From assembly GCA_032209605.1 (NCBI GenBank), contig JASFXZ010000029.1, positions 3,983,865 to 4,047,864 on the forward strand: a stretch of DNA of 64,000 nt, given 5' to 3'. This DNA is from Mactromeris polynyma (taxonomy: Eukaryota > Mollusca > Bivalvia > Venerida > Mactridae). Under the pieces are notes generated by a model. That model did not search any database. It was not told the origin of the DNA and worked only from the letters and a program-made list of their open reading frames with translations. Positions within the stretch are counted from its first letter, which is position 1. Each line of letters starts with the position of its first letter. Both the position numbers and the translations under genes were made by a program. Of the stretch, positions 45,543-57,294 are shown piece after piece.

Positions 45543-48500
45543 ATGGCTGCGAAACAACTACCCGCATCTATTAGGAAGCTTGTTGCTACTAGCCCAAGCA
45601 CAAAGTTTCGTGAGGTGGTCAAAATCGCCACTGAGCCTACGCCTAAGCCAGGTGATGGGGAGGTTTTGGTGAAGAACAGGTGAGTTTATTCCAATTATTT
45701 GATTCTTCTATCTGTTTTAAACACAATCTAAGTGTTGATATATTTTGCGATGTGAGTTGCAAGTTTACATGCCATTTGCATGGTCTAATACAAACGATAT
45801 AGATCTCTATATATGTAGAAAGAGGAATAGATCTATATGCCAAGGGGAAAAGCATGCCTGTCCTGCGTTCAGTAAAGGTATTTGCGACTCACATTTGTAA
45901 CGTTTCGTGACGTTTTTGTAATTTGGTTCCACGTGTGCAGTCAATGTAATACGTTGGGCAAGGGAAAACTGTTAACGTTTCAGTCATGGTGAATACCCAT
46001 CGGACAGTCGGACCTTACCGATAAAAAACTGTCAGGTCAGATGCAGAAGACCTGTGTTTCAGTCCGTATGTCCGATACGGTACGGATCGGACGGGTTAAG
46101 CAGCATCCGTTGATGCTTACCAACAACGCGATTTTCTTACGCGCACCGATTGTCTGCACATTCACTTGTCTTTCGGACAATTAATCTTTGATTGTGTCGT
46201 TAAAAAGGCATTTCAGGAGTGAATGTCAAAATTAATCATATTTTTTAAATGTTTTTTTATCGAAGAATCCAAAAATATGCCCATTTCATTTTGATTTGTT
46301 AACTTTCACTTTGAAACGAGCACGAAATCCTGTCAGAAAATGGAAAAAAAAACTTTTAAAAGGTTCTTCTCTTGGAAAACTCCGCAAAGTTTTGCGTTGT
46401 AGACGATTGGTAGAGTTGTCAAAATTGACATTTCTGGAAGATTTATTTTCTTTTTCGAGTTCAAAGCGGTACAATTCAACTCAATATCTTCATATTTCGA
46501 CAACCCGCAATACATAGATCTCTCATCTACAATATTTACCACCCTTGTTCTGAATTGTCGGCCATTTTGATAGACAAAATTCTTTAAAGAATATGGGGAA
46601 TATAATGTAAACGATGATCAACTAAGTCGATATATAAAAAATAACTTATTCTTTATGCTCATGCCGGAATTTGGCTCAGTTAGTTGAAAAAAAGTGGCTG
46701 TCACATGCAAATTCTCTTGGTATTTTCTCAATTACCACATAAGGACATATTTGGAAATTACTCCTATAAGGGCTTATCAGTTTTGTCTATCAAAATGGCC
46801 GACAGATAAGAACAAGGGAGGTAAATAGTGTAGTTGTGGGAACAATGTATTGTGCGTGTTACTCCCCTTGAATTTAAAATATGTTGACTATGAATGAAAC
46901 TGAAATAAAAATAAATATTTATTTTTATATTTTTTTCTCACCCCTTTGCTTCCCAAGTCACATTTTATGTATGAATGCTTGTATTCTAAATGTGATAGGT
47001 TACTGTATTGTTACTTCACCTAACAAACATATCTGCAAAGAATGTAATTTTTAACAACATGTTTTCGATCTGACAAGTTTGCATTCCAAGGTTGACAGGT
47101 TGTATGCACTCTTAAAGTAATTATCACGCTGTGTAAATTTATACGTGCTCCAGTGATGGTCATCTCGGTGGGATAAACTTCAAAAATACACTTCAAAATT
47201 CCCTTCTCTACACCGAAAATATCAACATTTTAAGTCCTTGAAAATTGGCGCAATTATTTGAAAAGTTTTCCAAGGTTGTGAGATGTCTGACAAGTCTTGG
47301 AAGTCATTCGCCATGACTGACGTTTGCGTCTGTTAGCCGTAACTGAACACAAGGCTGATCTACATCTACAATGCCATATTTTCAGATGGTCAATAAGTGA
47401 GATTTTCCTCAGTAGGGCTTTTTTAAGTCAGATTTGGGAAAAATAAGTGAAACAGTAAATCACGCATACGTCTTTTCAATCACAATTGACTTTTAGCGAT
47501 ATGGTGATCAAACTCATAACCCCCTCAACACTGATGATGTGCGCTATTGGCTGTATACCCGTGCATGCATCTCATACCTCTTGCATTGTTTTAATAAACT
47601 AAGGGAAAAACCAGCCTGTATGCAGGCATCGCCTTACTTTTTTCAGAACTCTTTTGGCCAATTTGCTCAGCCAACTTTTACCACTAGCCCTAAATCATCA
47701 CCCTTTGGACCCTTGAAAACTGGTCTTCATATTGAGGTGGTCTTAATGTTGAGGTTTAATTAAGATCAAAACAGTGAAAACGGTCTTGAAAATTGTTTTC
47801 TTAATTTTGAGGTCGTCTTATTATTGAGGTGGTCTTTAGGTGAGGTTTTACTGTAACACTGATTTGTTGGTATACTATTTGTTAGAGTCGTGGATGGATT
47901 TCATTTTTTTCTCTATTTCCAAAACATAAATTCCTAATATTTAAGCACATGCCTGTTTTAGCTAGCTGTCAAGAATTTCTGCCAGCCCAAAATTAAAGCT
48001 ACTAGCCCTGGGCTTTCCATGAAGACTGGATGTGGGGCTCAAATTTACAATGAAAACTATGTTAAATATATTATGGTCTGCAATCAAGGTTCGATGCTTT
48101 GAGAGCTGGACTACCTTCATAAACTCTAGGGACTCCCATTTTCAACTTGCTGTGCATCCCTGGGACCCCTAAAACAAACTTTTGGCGAGTATAAACTGCG
48201 TATCTAGGACCCTACATATTTACTATGGACCCCCAATTTGTCAAACACAAGGGTCCAATTAAGGACCCCTAGCTGAAAAATCATAGGGAGACCCTGAACC
48301 AGAATCTAGTCAATATACAATTTGCAAGTTAACAATTTGAATTCATTAGATGATCCGGTACATATATGTTGTTTTTAAAGTATAATTCTTACAGTACAGC
48401 CTGCTATATTTTTAGGTTTGTTGGTATCAATGCTTCAGACATTAACTTTACATCGGGCAGATATGATCCTAATACTAAATTTCCCCTGGAGACTGGATTT

Positions 48501-51500
48501 GAGGTGAGTCAAACCAACATATATAGTAGTACATGAAGTACAAGTTCCACTAATACAGTTGGACCTCGTTCATTTCAATTCATCGGGTCGGAAATTTCAT
48601 TTCGAATTATACAGAGTTTCGAATAGCCCATTTTGATTTGGAGTGCATAAGAAGATACATTCGGACCTGATATTTATGTTGGATGATGCCAAGTATTCGG
48701 ATGGAAGCTTGTCGAATAAACGAGGTCTGACTGTATTTGTAGGTTCAACTCAGTTAGATATTGTATAGCAATTTATTCCATATTGTTGATATTAATACAT
48801 TGTATTAATTATTATTATTATTATACCTGTAATTCATCAAGGCTAAATTATGATTACATTATTAATGTGGATTTTCTGAATATATATATTATATATGCAT
48901 GTTAGAAGAAACCAATGTGTTTATTTTGTAGGCTGTTGGTGAAATTGTAGCATGTGGTCCCAACACCCCATACAAGCCAGGACAAGCTGTCATCTATTGT
49001 CAACCTGGTGCGTTTAGTGACTACAAGGTAAATTATATATTAATTGGTCACCATCAACCTTCCAACGCAACATGTCTGTGTTTAGATAGTCAAAACAGCG
49101 ATTCAAGTCAATGACATGTATACATATAGTATAGAAGGGACAAACGGAGATAACTATAGAAGGGATAAAGGGAGAGAATTCGCGGAAGGGATAAAGGGTG
49201 ACAATCTCCTGTGAAGAAAGTGTATTTTTTATTTTTTGTACCAACAGCTTTCCATTTTAATTGGTTTGGTAATTAAAAGGATATATATGCTTCTGTGGTG
49301 TAATTTTGTTCTGTACAAGTCCTCGGATGTTGATTTTTGTAAACATTTAGCTTTCAATTGTTGGTTTTGTGTGTTGAATAGTGTTCATTCTTGTTCTATA
49401 TTTTTCAACAGTTGCTGAAGGCAAATATTGTTGTACCTTTACCAGATCTGAAAGCTGAATATTTGCCATTTATATTGAGTGGAAACACCGCAGCAATATC
49501 TCTCGACAAGGTATGCAACCACTTAAAGCTGTAATACAGTGCAACCTCTCCAGAGCAACACCATTTGGGAGTCACATATTTTACTGTTGTTGAGACATTG
49601 TTGCTCTGAAGGGGTTAATGTGGCATTACATATATTTTCTGTAATTACTGTATGTAAAACTTTCTTACATATTTACTAAAGAATGACATTCTTACATTTT
49701 TTATTTCATGGAATGTGACATAGTTTGCAATAAACAAAACATTTGACTTTTTTCAAAGAAACTTGGCTGTCACTGACGAACTCAATGCATAAACTGTGAT
49801 TATTTTTGTATAATACTACAGCCTTATAAGACTAAAATTGGTAAGTTTTATGTAACACAACTCAAAAATTATAAGATGTAAACACAAATGATAAGACTTT
49901 ATTTGTTAAGCAGTGATATATTTTGATGCATGCATTTCACTGAAATCATATTTTTCTATATACATTTAATACATGTTACCATGGTTACAGGTCGGTGACA
50001 TTAAGGCAGGGGAGACAGTTTTGATTACAGCTGCAGCTGGTGGTACTGGTCAAATAGCTGTAAGTATGTTACCATGTAATTTCTTTCTACTAGGGTCTAT
50101 CTTAATTTAAGGTCTTCCAAACGTGTTTCCGTTTCTTTCAACAATTGTAATAACTTAACTTGATGCTCACACAGATGCTCAATTTTAGACGATTCATGAA
50201 TAACTGATATAAATGGAGCCCCAAAAATAAAATGTGAGTTTTTTAGTTCCACTGAAAGCTAGTGTGAAGCTGATTTTAAGGTATAAGTGTATGTAAATTT
50301 AAAAGAATCTAGAATGATGGCTGTTTTGTGTTTATAAAATGTATAGTTCAGGTTTTAACATCTTCGAATCCATTTTAATGTTTTACTTTATGTATTTTCT
50401 GACTGGAGGCTGATTTATTAGCAAAAACTGTTCTTGCCATCTGGACGAAAATTCTTGTAATGGTCATTTGTGTGTTTCACTGTCTCTGTTAACAAAACAT
50501 TTAATCAGCTTTCCAACAAGTGGATTGTTTGGAAGAACCCAATTATAAATTTGTGCAACCATATGTATGTCTGTTTATTTCAAATGCTTTTCTCTATTTC
50601 AGGTCCAGTGGGCAAAACTGAAAGGTTGTCATGTAATAGGAACATGTTCATCAGAGGAGAAAGTCAAGTTTCTGAAGGTAAGTACATTCATAATAATTAT
50701 CTAGTTGTTAGTATTAAAGTCATGATCAATATTTTCATCAAAAACAGCTTCCTGATCAATGTTTTTACCTTGTAGAATAGCAGTCTCAATTGCATCCTCA
50801 ATTTTTACACACCGTGACAAGGGGATTCTAATTCTTTCTTCTATTAAACATACTATGATACATATCTAGCTGTATATATATGCAGTATCTTGTTGTTTCA
50901 GGACCTGGGCTGTGACAGACCTGTCAATTATAACACTGAAAATCTGAGAGACGTTCTGAAGAAAGAATATCCTGTATGTATTCCTGGTACTGAAAAATCG
51001 GTTCAAAATTAACAGATCAAATTTCTTAATATGAAATTTGACTAGTTGCTTGATGATATTAAATATCTAATGATTGTGAATTTACCAACACCATGCTAAG
51101 ATCATCATGAATTTTAAAGTTCTAAATTACAATGAATCATTATTTCATGTTACCAAGCGTTCATATCAGTGTATTTGATTCTACGTTTGTATTGCCCTTT
51201 TCCAGGGATGTGTGAGTGGTGATCATAATTCAGAACTTACTTTGTTCCACAGGAGATTAGTCGAGTTTTCTCCCTTTATCCCTTCTAGAGTTTCCTTCTA
51301 GAGTGCTCTCCCTTTTTCCCATCTCTAGTATATGTATAAAAAGTACTATATATATAAAGGGAGAGACCTCGTGACAATCTCATGTGCTTTATTCTGACTA
51401 TATTTGAGCCAACTAAATGTACACAATGACACATGTCATGCCACAGGGTTTGGCACAGAGCTATTGTAACTTTAGTTTGGTGAAGGAGCTGTTGTTATAG

Positions 51501-54500
51501 TTTTGCACCTGTCTAATGCTATGATAAAATAGGCATTGAAATGTCCTTAATCTGCTCAATTTTATGCCCCTGCCTTTCCAAGAGTTCCAACATGCTACCC
51601 CTGTCTGTTCATACAAAACTGATCAATAACTCTTGAAATGATGGTTGGGTTTTATTCAAATAGGGCACATAGGCATAGGATAATCAAATATAGGTCATGT
51701 TAGATTTCAATAACAATCCACTAATTTTTAGAGGAGTTATGGCCCTTTTTTACTTTAAAAAATTAGGTTTCTGATCAATAACACTTGAATAGCGGGGGCA
51801 TAAGTGTCCATATGCACACATGTAGTTTTTGTATATTATATTACATTATTAGTTTTCTGTCTTTCAATCCGCACCATTATAGATGGGCCAGTAAACTAGG
51901 TATTATATGTGTTTGATGATGTTTCAGAACGGACTTGATGTTGTGTATGAAACAATTGGAGGGGATATGTTTGATACGTGTGTGGAAAGGTAAATTTAAT
52001 TACACTCAGTATTTGAAAGGAACGATCTAACGTGTACGATGTGGTAATTTAAGCGCGACCATGACAAATCCTGTATTTGTTACGTTGGTTGTGACTGCAG
52101 CGCTGCATCCTATTCTTAATATTGAAATTGCTATAAAAAGGAAAGTAGAAGTCCGATTTTATACTTTTTGTATTCAATGAAAGGTTTTATAAAACGAAGT
52201 ATTTCTGTAAGTAAACGTAGAAACCTTGAAAGGCACTTTTTGGTCATTAATACAGGTTTTGTTGTGGAACAACTAATTTATAATGGAATGAATGAGAATT
52301 ATCATTTTGTTGGCTAGTTAATTAGTCTAATGGAGGGAATTTGAATGCTTTTAATAAATGCATTTAGATAAATCCACTTGCACGATATTTGTTTGTTTCT
52401 TAGCTGGTTTAAAATGGTGCTAGATTTTAAGACAATTTTCAGCTTATAGATTGGCGAAAACCAGGTGGGTGACAAGCAGGCTTTTGGATGTTAACACTTT
52501 TACGCTACAGTTTTTATTCAATCTTCATGAAACTTTGTCAGAATATTTGTCTGCATGATATCTTAGACATATGTAAATATGGGTCATAATGCACCAAATA
52601 GTTCAATAAATGGTAGTAAAAATCCACATTTACTTACTCCTGGATAAACGTACATCGAACTGCCAAAGTGCCTTTGCCAAAATAAAAATTCCGACTTTAA
52701 TGCGGTTTCCGCGTTAACCCTTTGTTGTTTTCTTATTATGTTACTGTGTGTATGCCTTGTATTGTTTCTGTTGATTTATTGTTTGTTTTCAGTTTAGCTG
52801 TCCGCGGTCGTTTGATCATCATTGGTTACATTCAGAGTTATGATTCAGAGACTGGTACTGTACCAACCAGTACCTTGGCTACCCTCCCTTCAAGAGTAAA
52901 ATTGTTTAGTATAATTATATGTTCTTTTAAGGTTGAAATTATAAAATTTAGATATATTGATTTTTGGAAATTTATAACTTAAAAGTACTGATATAAAACA
53001 CAATATTCATACTTTATGTAGTGTTCCTGCATTTTATAGAGTTTAGCCCGGATATTATAATTCAAAGCTGCTTATCTTACATTGATTATGAAACAAGTTT
53101 TTGACTTACAGAAATCAATCTTGACGACTATTGAATGCTCAGGCTGTGGATTTTTACTTGTTTACTCTCTTGTAAGAAGAAGGCCGTTCTTGCCTATGAT
53201 GGGATTCAAACCTCCAACCTCTGGATCTGTACTCCGGCTGTCCCTAGGCAAATAGTCCCACTATTTTGATGCAAGCATTTTTATTGCAGCTCCTACGAAA
53301 GTCGGCAAAAGTTGGAGGATTTTTGCTGAGTCACTTCAGGAATGATTGGGTCCCTTATGTTACGCAACAAATCCAGTTGTACAAAGAAGGGAAACTTCAG
53401 AGTGTGCTAGACAATGGGAAACGTTCACCTAATGGTCCATTCAAGGGTCTAGAGAAGATCAGTGATGCAGTTGAGGTAAAAAACTTACATTATTTTAAAA
53501 CAGCAGTTCTGTTAATTATAAATACATTTTATTTCAGGTAATGAACTACAGTAGGACCTCGTTCATTCAAATTCATCTTTCCTATTTCGAATAATACATG
53601 GTTTCAAATAGCCTTTTTTTAATTCGACCTGCCAATGAAGATATATCAGAACTTGATATTTTTCGAATAATATGAAGTATTCAGATTGAAGGTTGTTGAA
53701 TAAACGAGGTCCAACTGTATATTTATTGAACTCATTTACATAAAAAAATCCTAATGCTTTTTTGTATCGTTTTTCAAGAAAATTGTACAATAGATAACAA
53801 TGATTCCTGATCACTCCTGCAATATCCTGTATATCACATCATCTTATTTGACTGATGAGCCCCTGTTTTGTGCATGTGCTACGATATATCTCATGTAATA
53901 GAGTGCGACGCCCTTTAGGAGAAGCAATTTTCGGATGGTGTCTTGAGATCTTTGTTCTAGAGAAGATAAATTGATAATAAATTTACTATGAGAAGAAATA
54001 GATGATGTTGTTGAAGGTCATTGATAGAAATGATATTGATGTATCATTGATATTTTTCAGTCGATTGATTATCAATACATATTTTAAAATTAGATACTTC
54101 AGAATAATAAATTCACCGAAAACAAAAATTTAAACTGGTGCACTGTCGAAAGGCTAAGCTTCACTGCACCTATCAAATGTGTTCAAGGAAAAAACACACA
54201 AGCATCATAAAAGTAAGGAAACAAGATGATTCAAGTAATACATCTAGAAGATTTAACTAGAAGTGAAAATGTACGAAATCATGAACTAACTGCATGCACG
54301 GTACTTAATATATTAATGTATCGTCGATATTTCTCTTCCGATATATCAAAATATGGATTTTGCCGAATCAATGACAGCTCTAGCTGAAGTGTTTTTGCTT
54401 AGGATGGGTCTGCTCTGGAGAAGTTGCACTTTATATCATAGTTTTTTATTATGTGGTATGAAATTTCCACTTATGTTATTGTCATCTCATTAATAAAAAT

Positions 54501-54656
54501 GGTGTCTACTAGATGTCTTATGAACCCAAAAATGCCTTATAGTAACAATATATCTGGAACCTATTTTCTTCTTAGTACTTAAGCTTGTCATCTTTTACTT
54601 TTCAGTACCTTTATTCGAAGAAGAGTATTGGAAAGATCATAGTAGATCTGAACTAG
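45543..54656 (+). CDS. ZADH2/PTGR3-like NADPH reductase, copy C (11 exons, 345 aa)
   Basis: Exons are 45543-45679, 48416-48503, 48932-49027, 49412-49510, 49991-50059, 50603-50677, 50902-50973, 51928-51989, 52793-52895, 53290-53475 and 54606-54656. The exon structure equals copies A and B and the frame is open throughout. Exon 1 is identical to copy B. Exons 4 and 9 are closer to copy A, so the gene is a mosaic. Replacements are A66T, M96I, P100 (as B), H237R, R274K, F279L, K284R and V307L. The nucleotide-binding motifs are unchanged. The downstream AATAAA at 55155 is intact. Confidence 0.93.
48556..48733. mobile_element. pogo/mariner-like MITE in intron 2 of copy C
   Basis: 178 bp, TA flanks and both TIRs present. 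Confidence 0.78.
53549..53717. mobile_element. pogo/mariner-like MITE in intron 10 of copy C
   Basis: 169 bp, TA flanks; right TIR has a g-to-a change (aggtccaactg). Confidence 0.78.
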
Positions 54657-55154
54657 AATTTGTGATGCTGTGTATGAAGTCGATATACAAATGTAACAGA
54701 TGAAAACCGTGTAGTACTTTAGAATCTGGTGTGCCATTTTATTAAAATATGCAATCTTCTTCTTTAAAAACTATAAGCTCAGAGGGCAAAAACAAGTAAT
54801 TGTGATCTGAAAGACAGTTTAAAGATAAATCACTAGAAAAGTCGGGATTACTGTGTTGTTCAAACATCATCTTGAATCATCTGGAGTTCAATATTGTGCG
54901 TATTATAATGTGAAGAACCATTGTGTATTGACTATTTCAAGTATTACAAGTCATTCACTTGCCATAGACTGTTCATTTGATATCTTACTAGTCAGTCATC
55001 AATTCTTATTTACATAATGTATTATGTTCCACACCATTACATAACCCATGTTATGTGGTGTACATGACACAAATATTTCAGCATTTCAATACCTCAGTGG
55101 TACCCATGTGATATATTGTTAAACTGTTTCAAGTATTTGTTTTGTATTTTGAAT

Positions 55155-55160
55155 AATAAA
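55155..55160 (+). promoter_or_regulatory. Polyadenylation signal AATAAA, copy C
   Basis: About 500 bp after the stop, aligned with the copy A signal. Confidence 0.5.
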
Positions 55161-55169
55161 TTCTTTACC

Positions 55170-57290
55170 ATCAGTCTGACTTTCTCTAATTAATGAATAA
55201 TCCTTATTTCTTATTTCAAACAGCACACTCTAATTTGGTTAACAATTAATTAGACCTACAAACAATTTGTTTTCTATTTGTGTTTTATTGTATGTCGGGT
55301 TTCCATTTTCCTGTGCGATTCTTTCACTTTATATGGGGTTCATGTTCTCCCCATATTCAGCCTAAATTGATGCCAGCTGTCTTGACTTGTCCTGTGATGT
55401 ATTCCATCCATTACCCCCCCCCCCCGTCTGTTTGTCCTCGTGTATTCTCCTTGGTTATCCCTTATGGTCGACCAGACCATTCCTTGCGCCCGTTCCCTTA
55501 CATATTTACCCTTGCGCCGCCTCGAATGCCTTATGTTTTATTGATTGTTGTTTTCTGTCTGGAGAAGTATGTCTTATGCATGTGGTGTTCCCTGTAGCAA
55601 CTTATTCTCTCTCTTCTAAATAGATTTACGCTGTTTACTCCAGAAGTGACGTTGAAACAATTGTGTCTACTTTTTTTATTCTATGCAGATATGGAAGTTT
55701 TCCTTTTCACCACTAAATCTGGAAATGTTGTGCTCTTTCTGCTTGGTGACCGAGGCTTTCCCCACATCTTATCTCTGTATATACATTTTCTAAATTCATG
55801 TGTACGAACATATAATCTCAAACACTACTGACATTATTTCTTACAATGAACTTTAATAAAATATAATTAAGAATTGGACTATAACAGATAGTGTCATAAC
55901 CGTTGTTTTTACAGAACTTTATCAATTATAATTTCTTCCAACAATAACAAATTATGCCTACTGTGGAAGATAACATAAGGCCATACTGTTTTGTTTATGT
56001 TTGTTAAGCGTCAACCTTGGTTTGCAAAACCTAGCTACCTATTCGAAAAAACACAAAACGCAAAGCCAGATAATAGAAAATGTATAAATGTATAATTTCA
56101 CATGTTTTTTAATGAGGTAAACATGATAAAATATAACAAAACAACTTGTTTCTTTATAAAACATTAGAAGTCTAACAGAAAAACTGACTACGGTAGTTCA
56201 CTCATTATTTTCAAAGTTAACAAAAGATTTACAAAAACATAGCAGTTACTTCCCTTGGCGATTTTTTTAAACTTACAAAACTGTTGTTTTTTTTGCTCGG
56301 AGCTCAAAACCAAGGCGCATGTGGACGCTTAACAAAAATATCAAACGGCTTTCACTTCCAAGACAGATGCAATAAAAAAGTAGCCAAAATATTTTTCTTA
56401 ATAGTTTTATTAAATTCATGGGATATACAAAAATATAGCAGGATAACTTAAATATTTTGCCATATAAATGAGATTCTAATTTTATAATCACTAAAGCATT
56501 TCAATGACATGTGCATATGTATTTACATTGCTATGCTTTTATCAATTATAGTAGTCATCAACATGTCATTATTTACCAGATGTAGAATAACAAGCTTACA
56601 TGTACATATCTGAACACTACAAGAGTCAAGAATGTTTTCTACAAAAATAAAGCAAAACACTAAATAAATATATAAATCTCTGTTTAATTGTAAGCACCGA
56701 AACTTCTTGTTTCGTCAACACTAGAAATATGCCATACTAGAGATATCAGTAAATGTGACATACCCCATACCAGTAGTCAGAACATTTCTTACATGATAAA
56801 TTGATATTAAGCAGGTGATTCGCGAAAGCCCAAGGACAAAAATATGCCCATTATCCTACATACCGTTAAACTTGCCTGTAGGGGTATAATACATATTGTA
56901 TTTTTAATCCACTGGAGCTCAAGCCAAAGCAGACAAAAATCTTTAAAACATGGAGGCATAGAATAGACCTGTTCACTGCCCTATTCTGACCCTTGGGGGA
57001 TGAATAAAGCTAACTAATTCAACTAAAACGTATGTACATGTATAAGTATTATTTTTACAACCCAATATAAAAACTTTCAGATGGAATTGAGTATAATAAA
57101 ATATTTTGCATCTGTAGCATCATAAATAACTATTTAAATATAATCCTAATTTTAATAATATTTAGTTCAATGAAATAATTGTATAACAAAATACAATATG
57201 CTAATACAATGTATAAAAAGAACAATAGTTTTGCACCAGGAACATGATCAGTTGTTTAAGAAATATGGTTGAGTTTGTTACAAGCAGCAA
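55170..57290. other. Spacer of unit D: no gene seen
   Basis: A poly-C tract is at 55414-55425 within a repeat shared with unit C. The tctggaaatgttgtgctctt block is at about 55720. The rest is AT-rich. The 105-residue frame at 55280-55597 has no family signal and is compositionally odd. Confidence 0.5.
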
Positions 57291-57294
57291 ATAA

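Larger units (their letters stand above)
41946..55165 (+). repeat. Tandem segmental-duplication unit C
   Basis: It runs from the 3' end of reductase B to that of reductase C. It carries spacer, nurim fragments (-) and reductase C (+). It shares with B the 0.9-kb intron 1 block and a block of about 85 bp in intron 8 (gcgcgacc...gcagcgctgcatcc at 38627-38700 and 52046-52115) that A lacks. Confidence 0.75.

Noticed and set aside
55280..55623. Two overlapping frames of 78-105 residues with a proline run
   Set aside because: The prolines come from a poly-C tract in a repeat shared with about 42000; no family match and no splice context.
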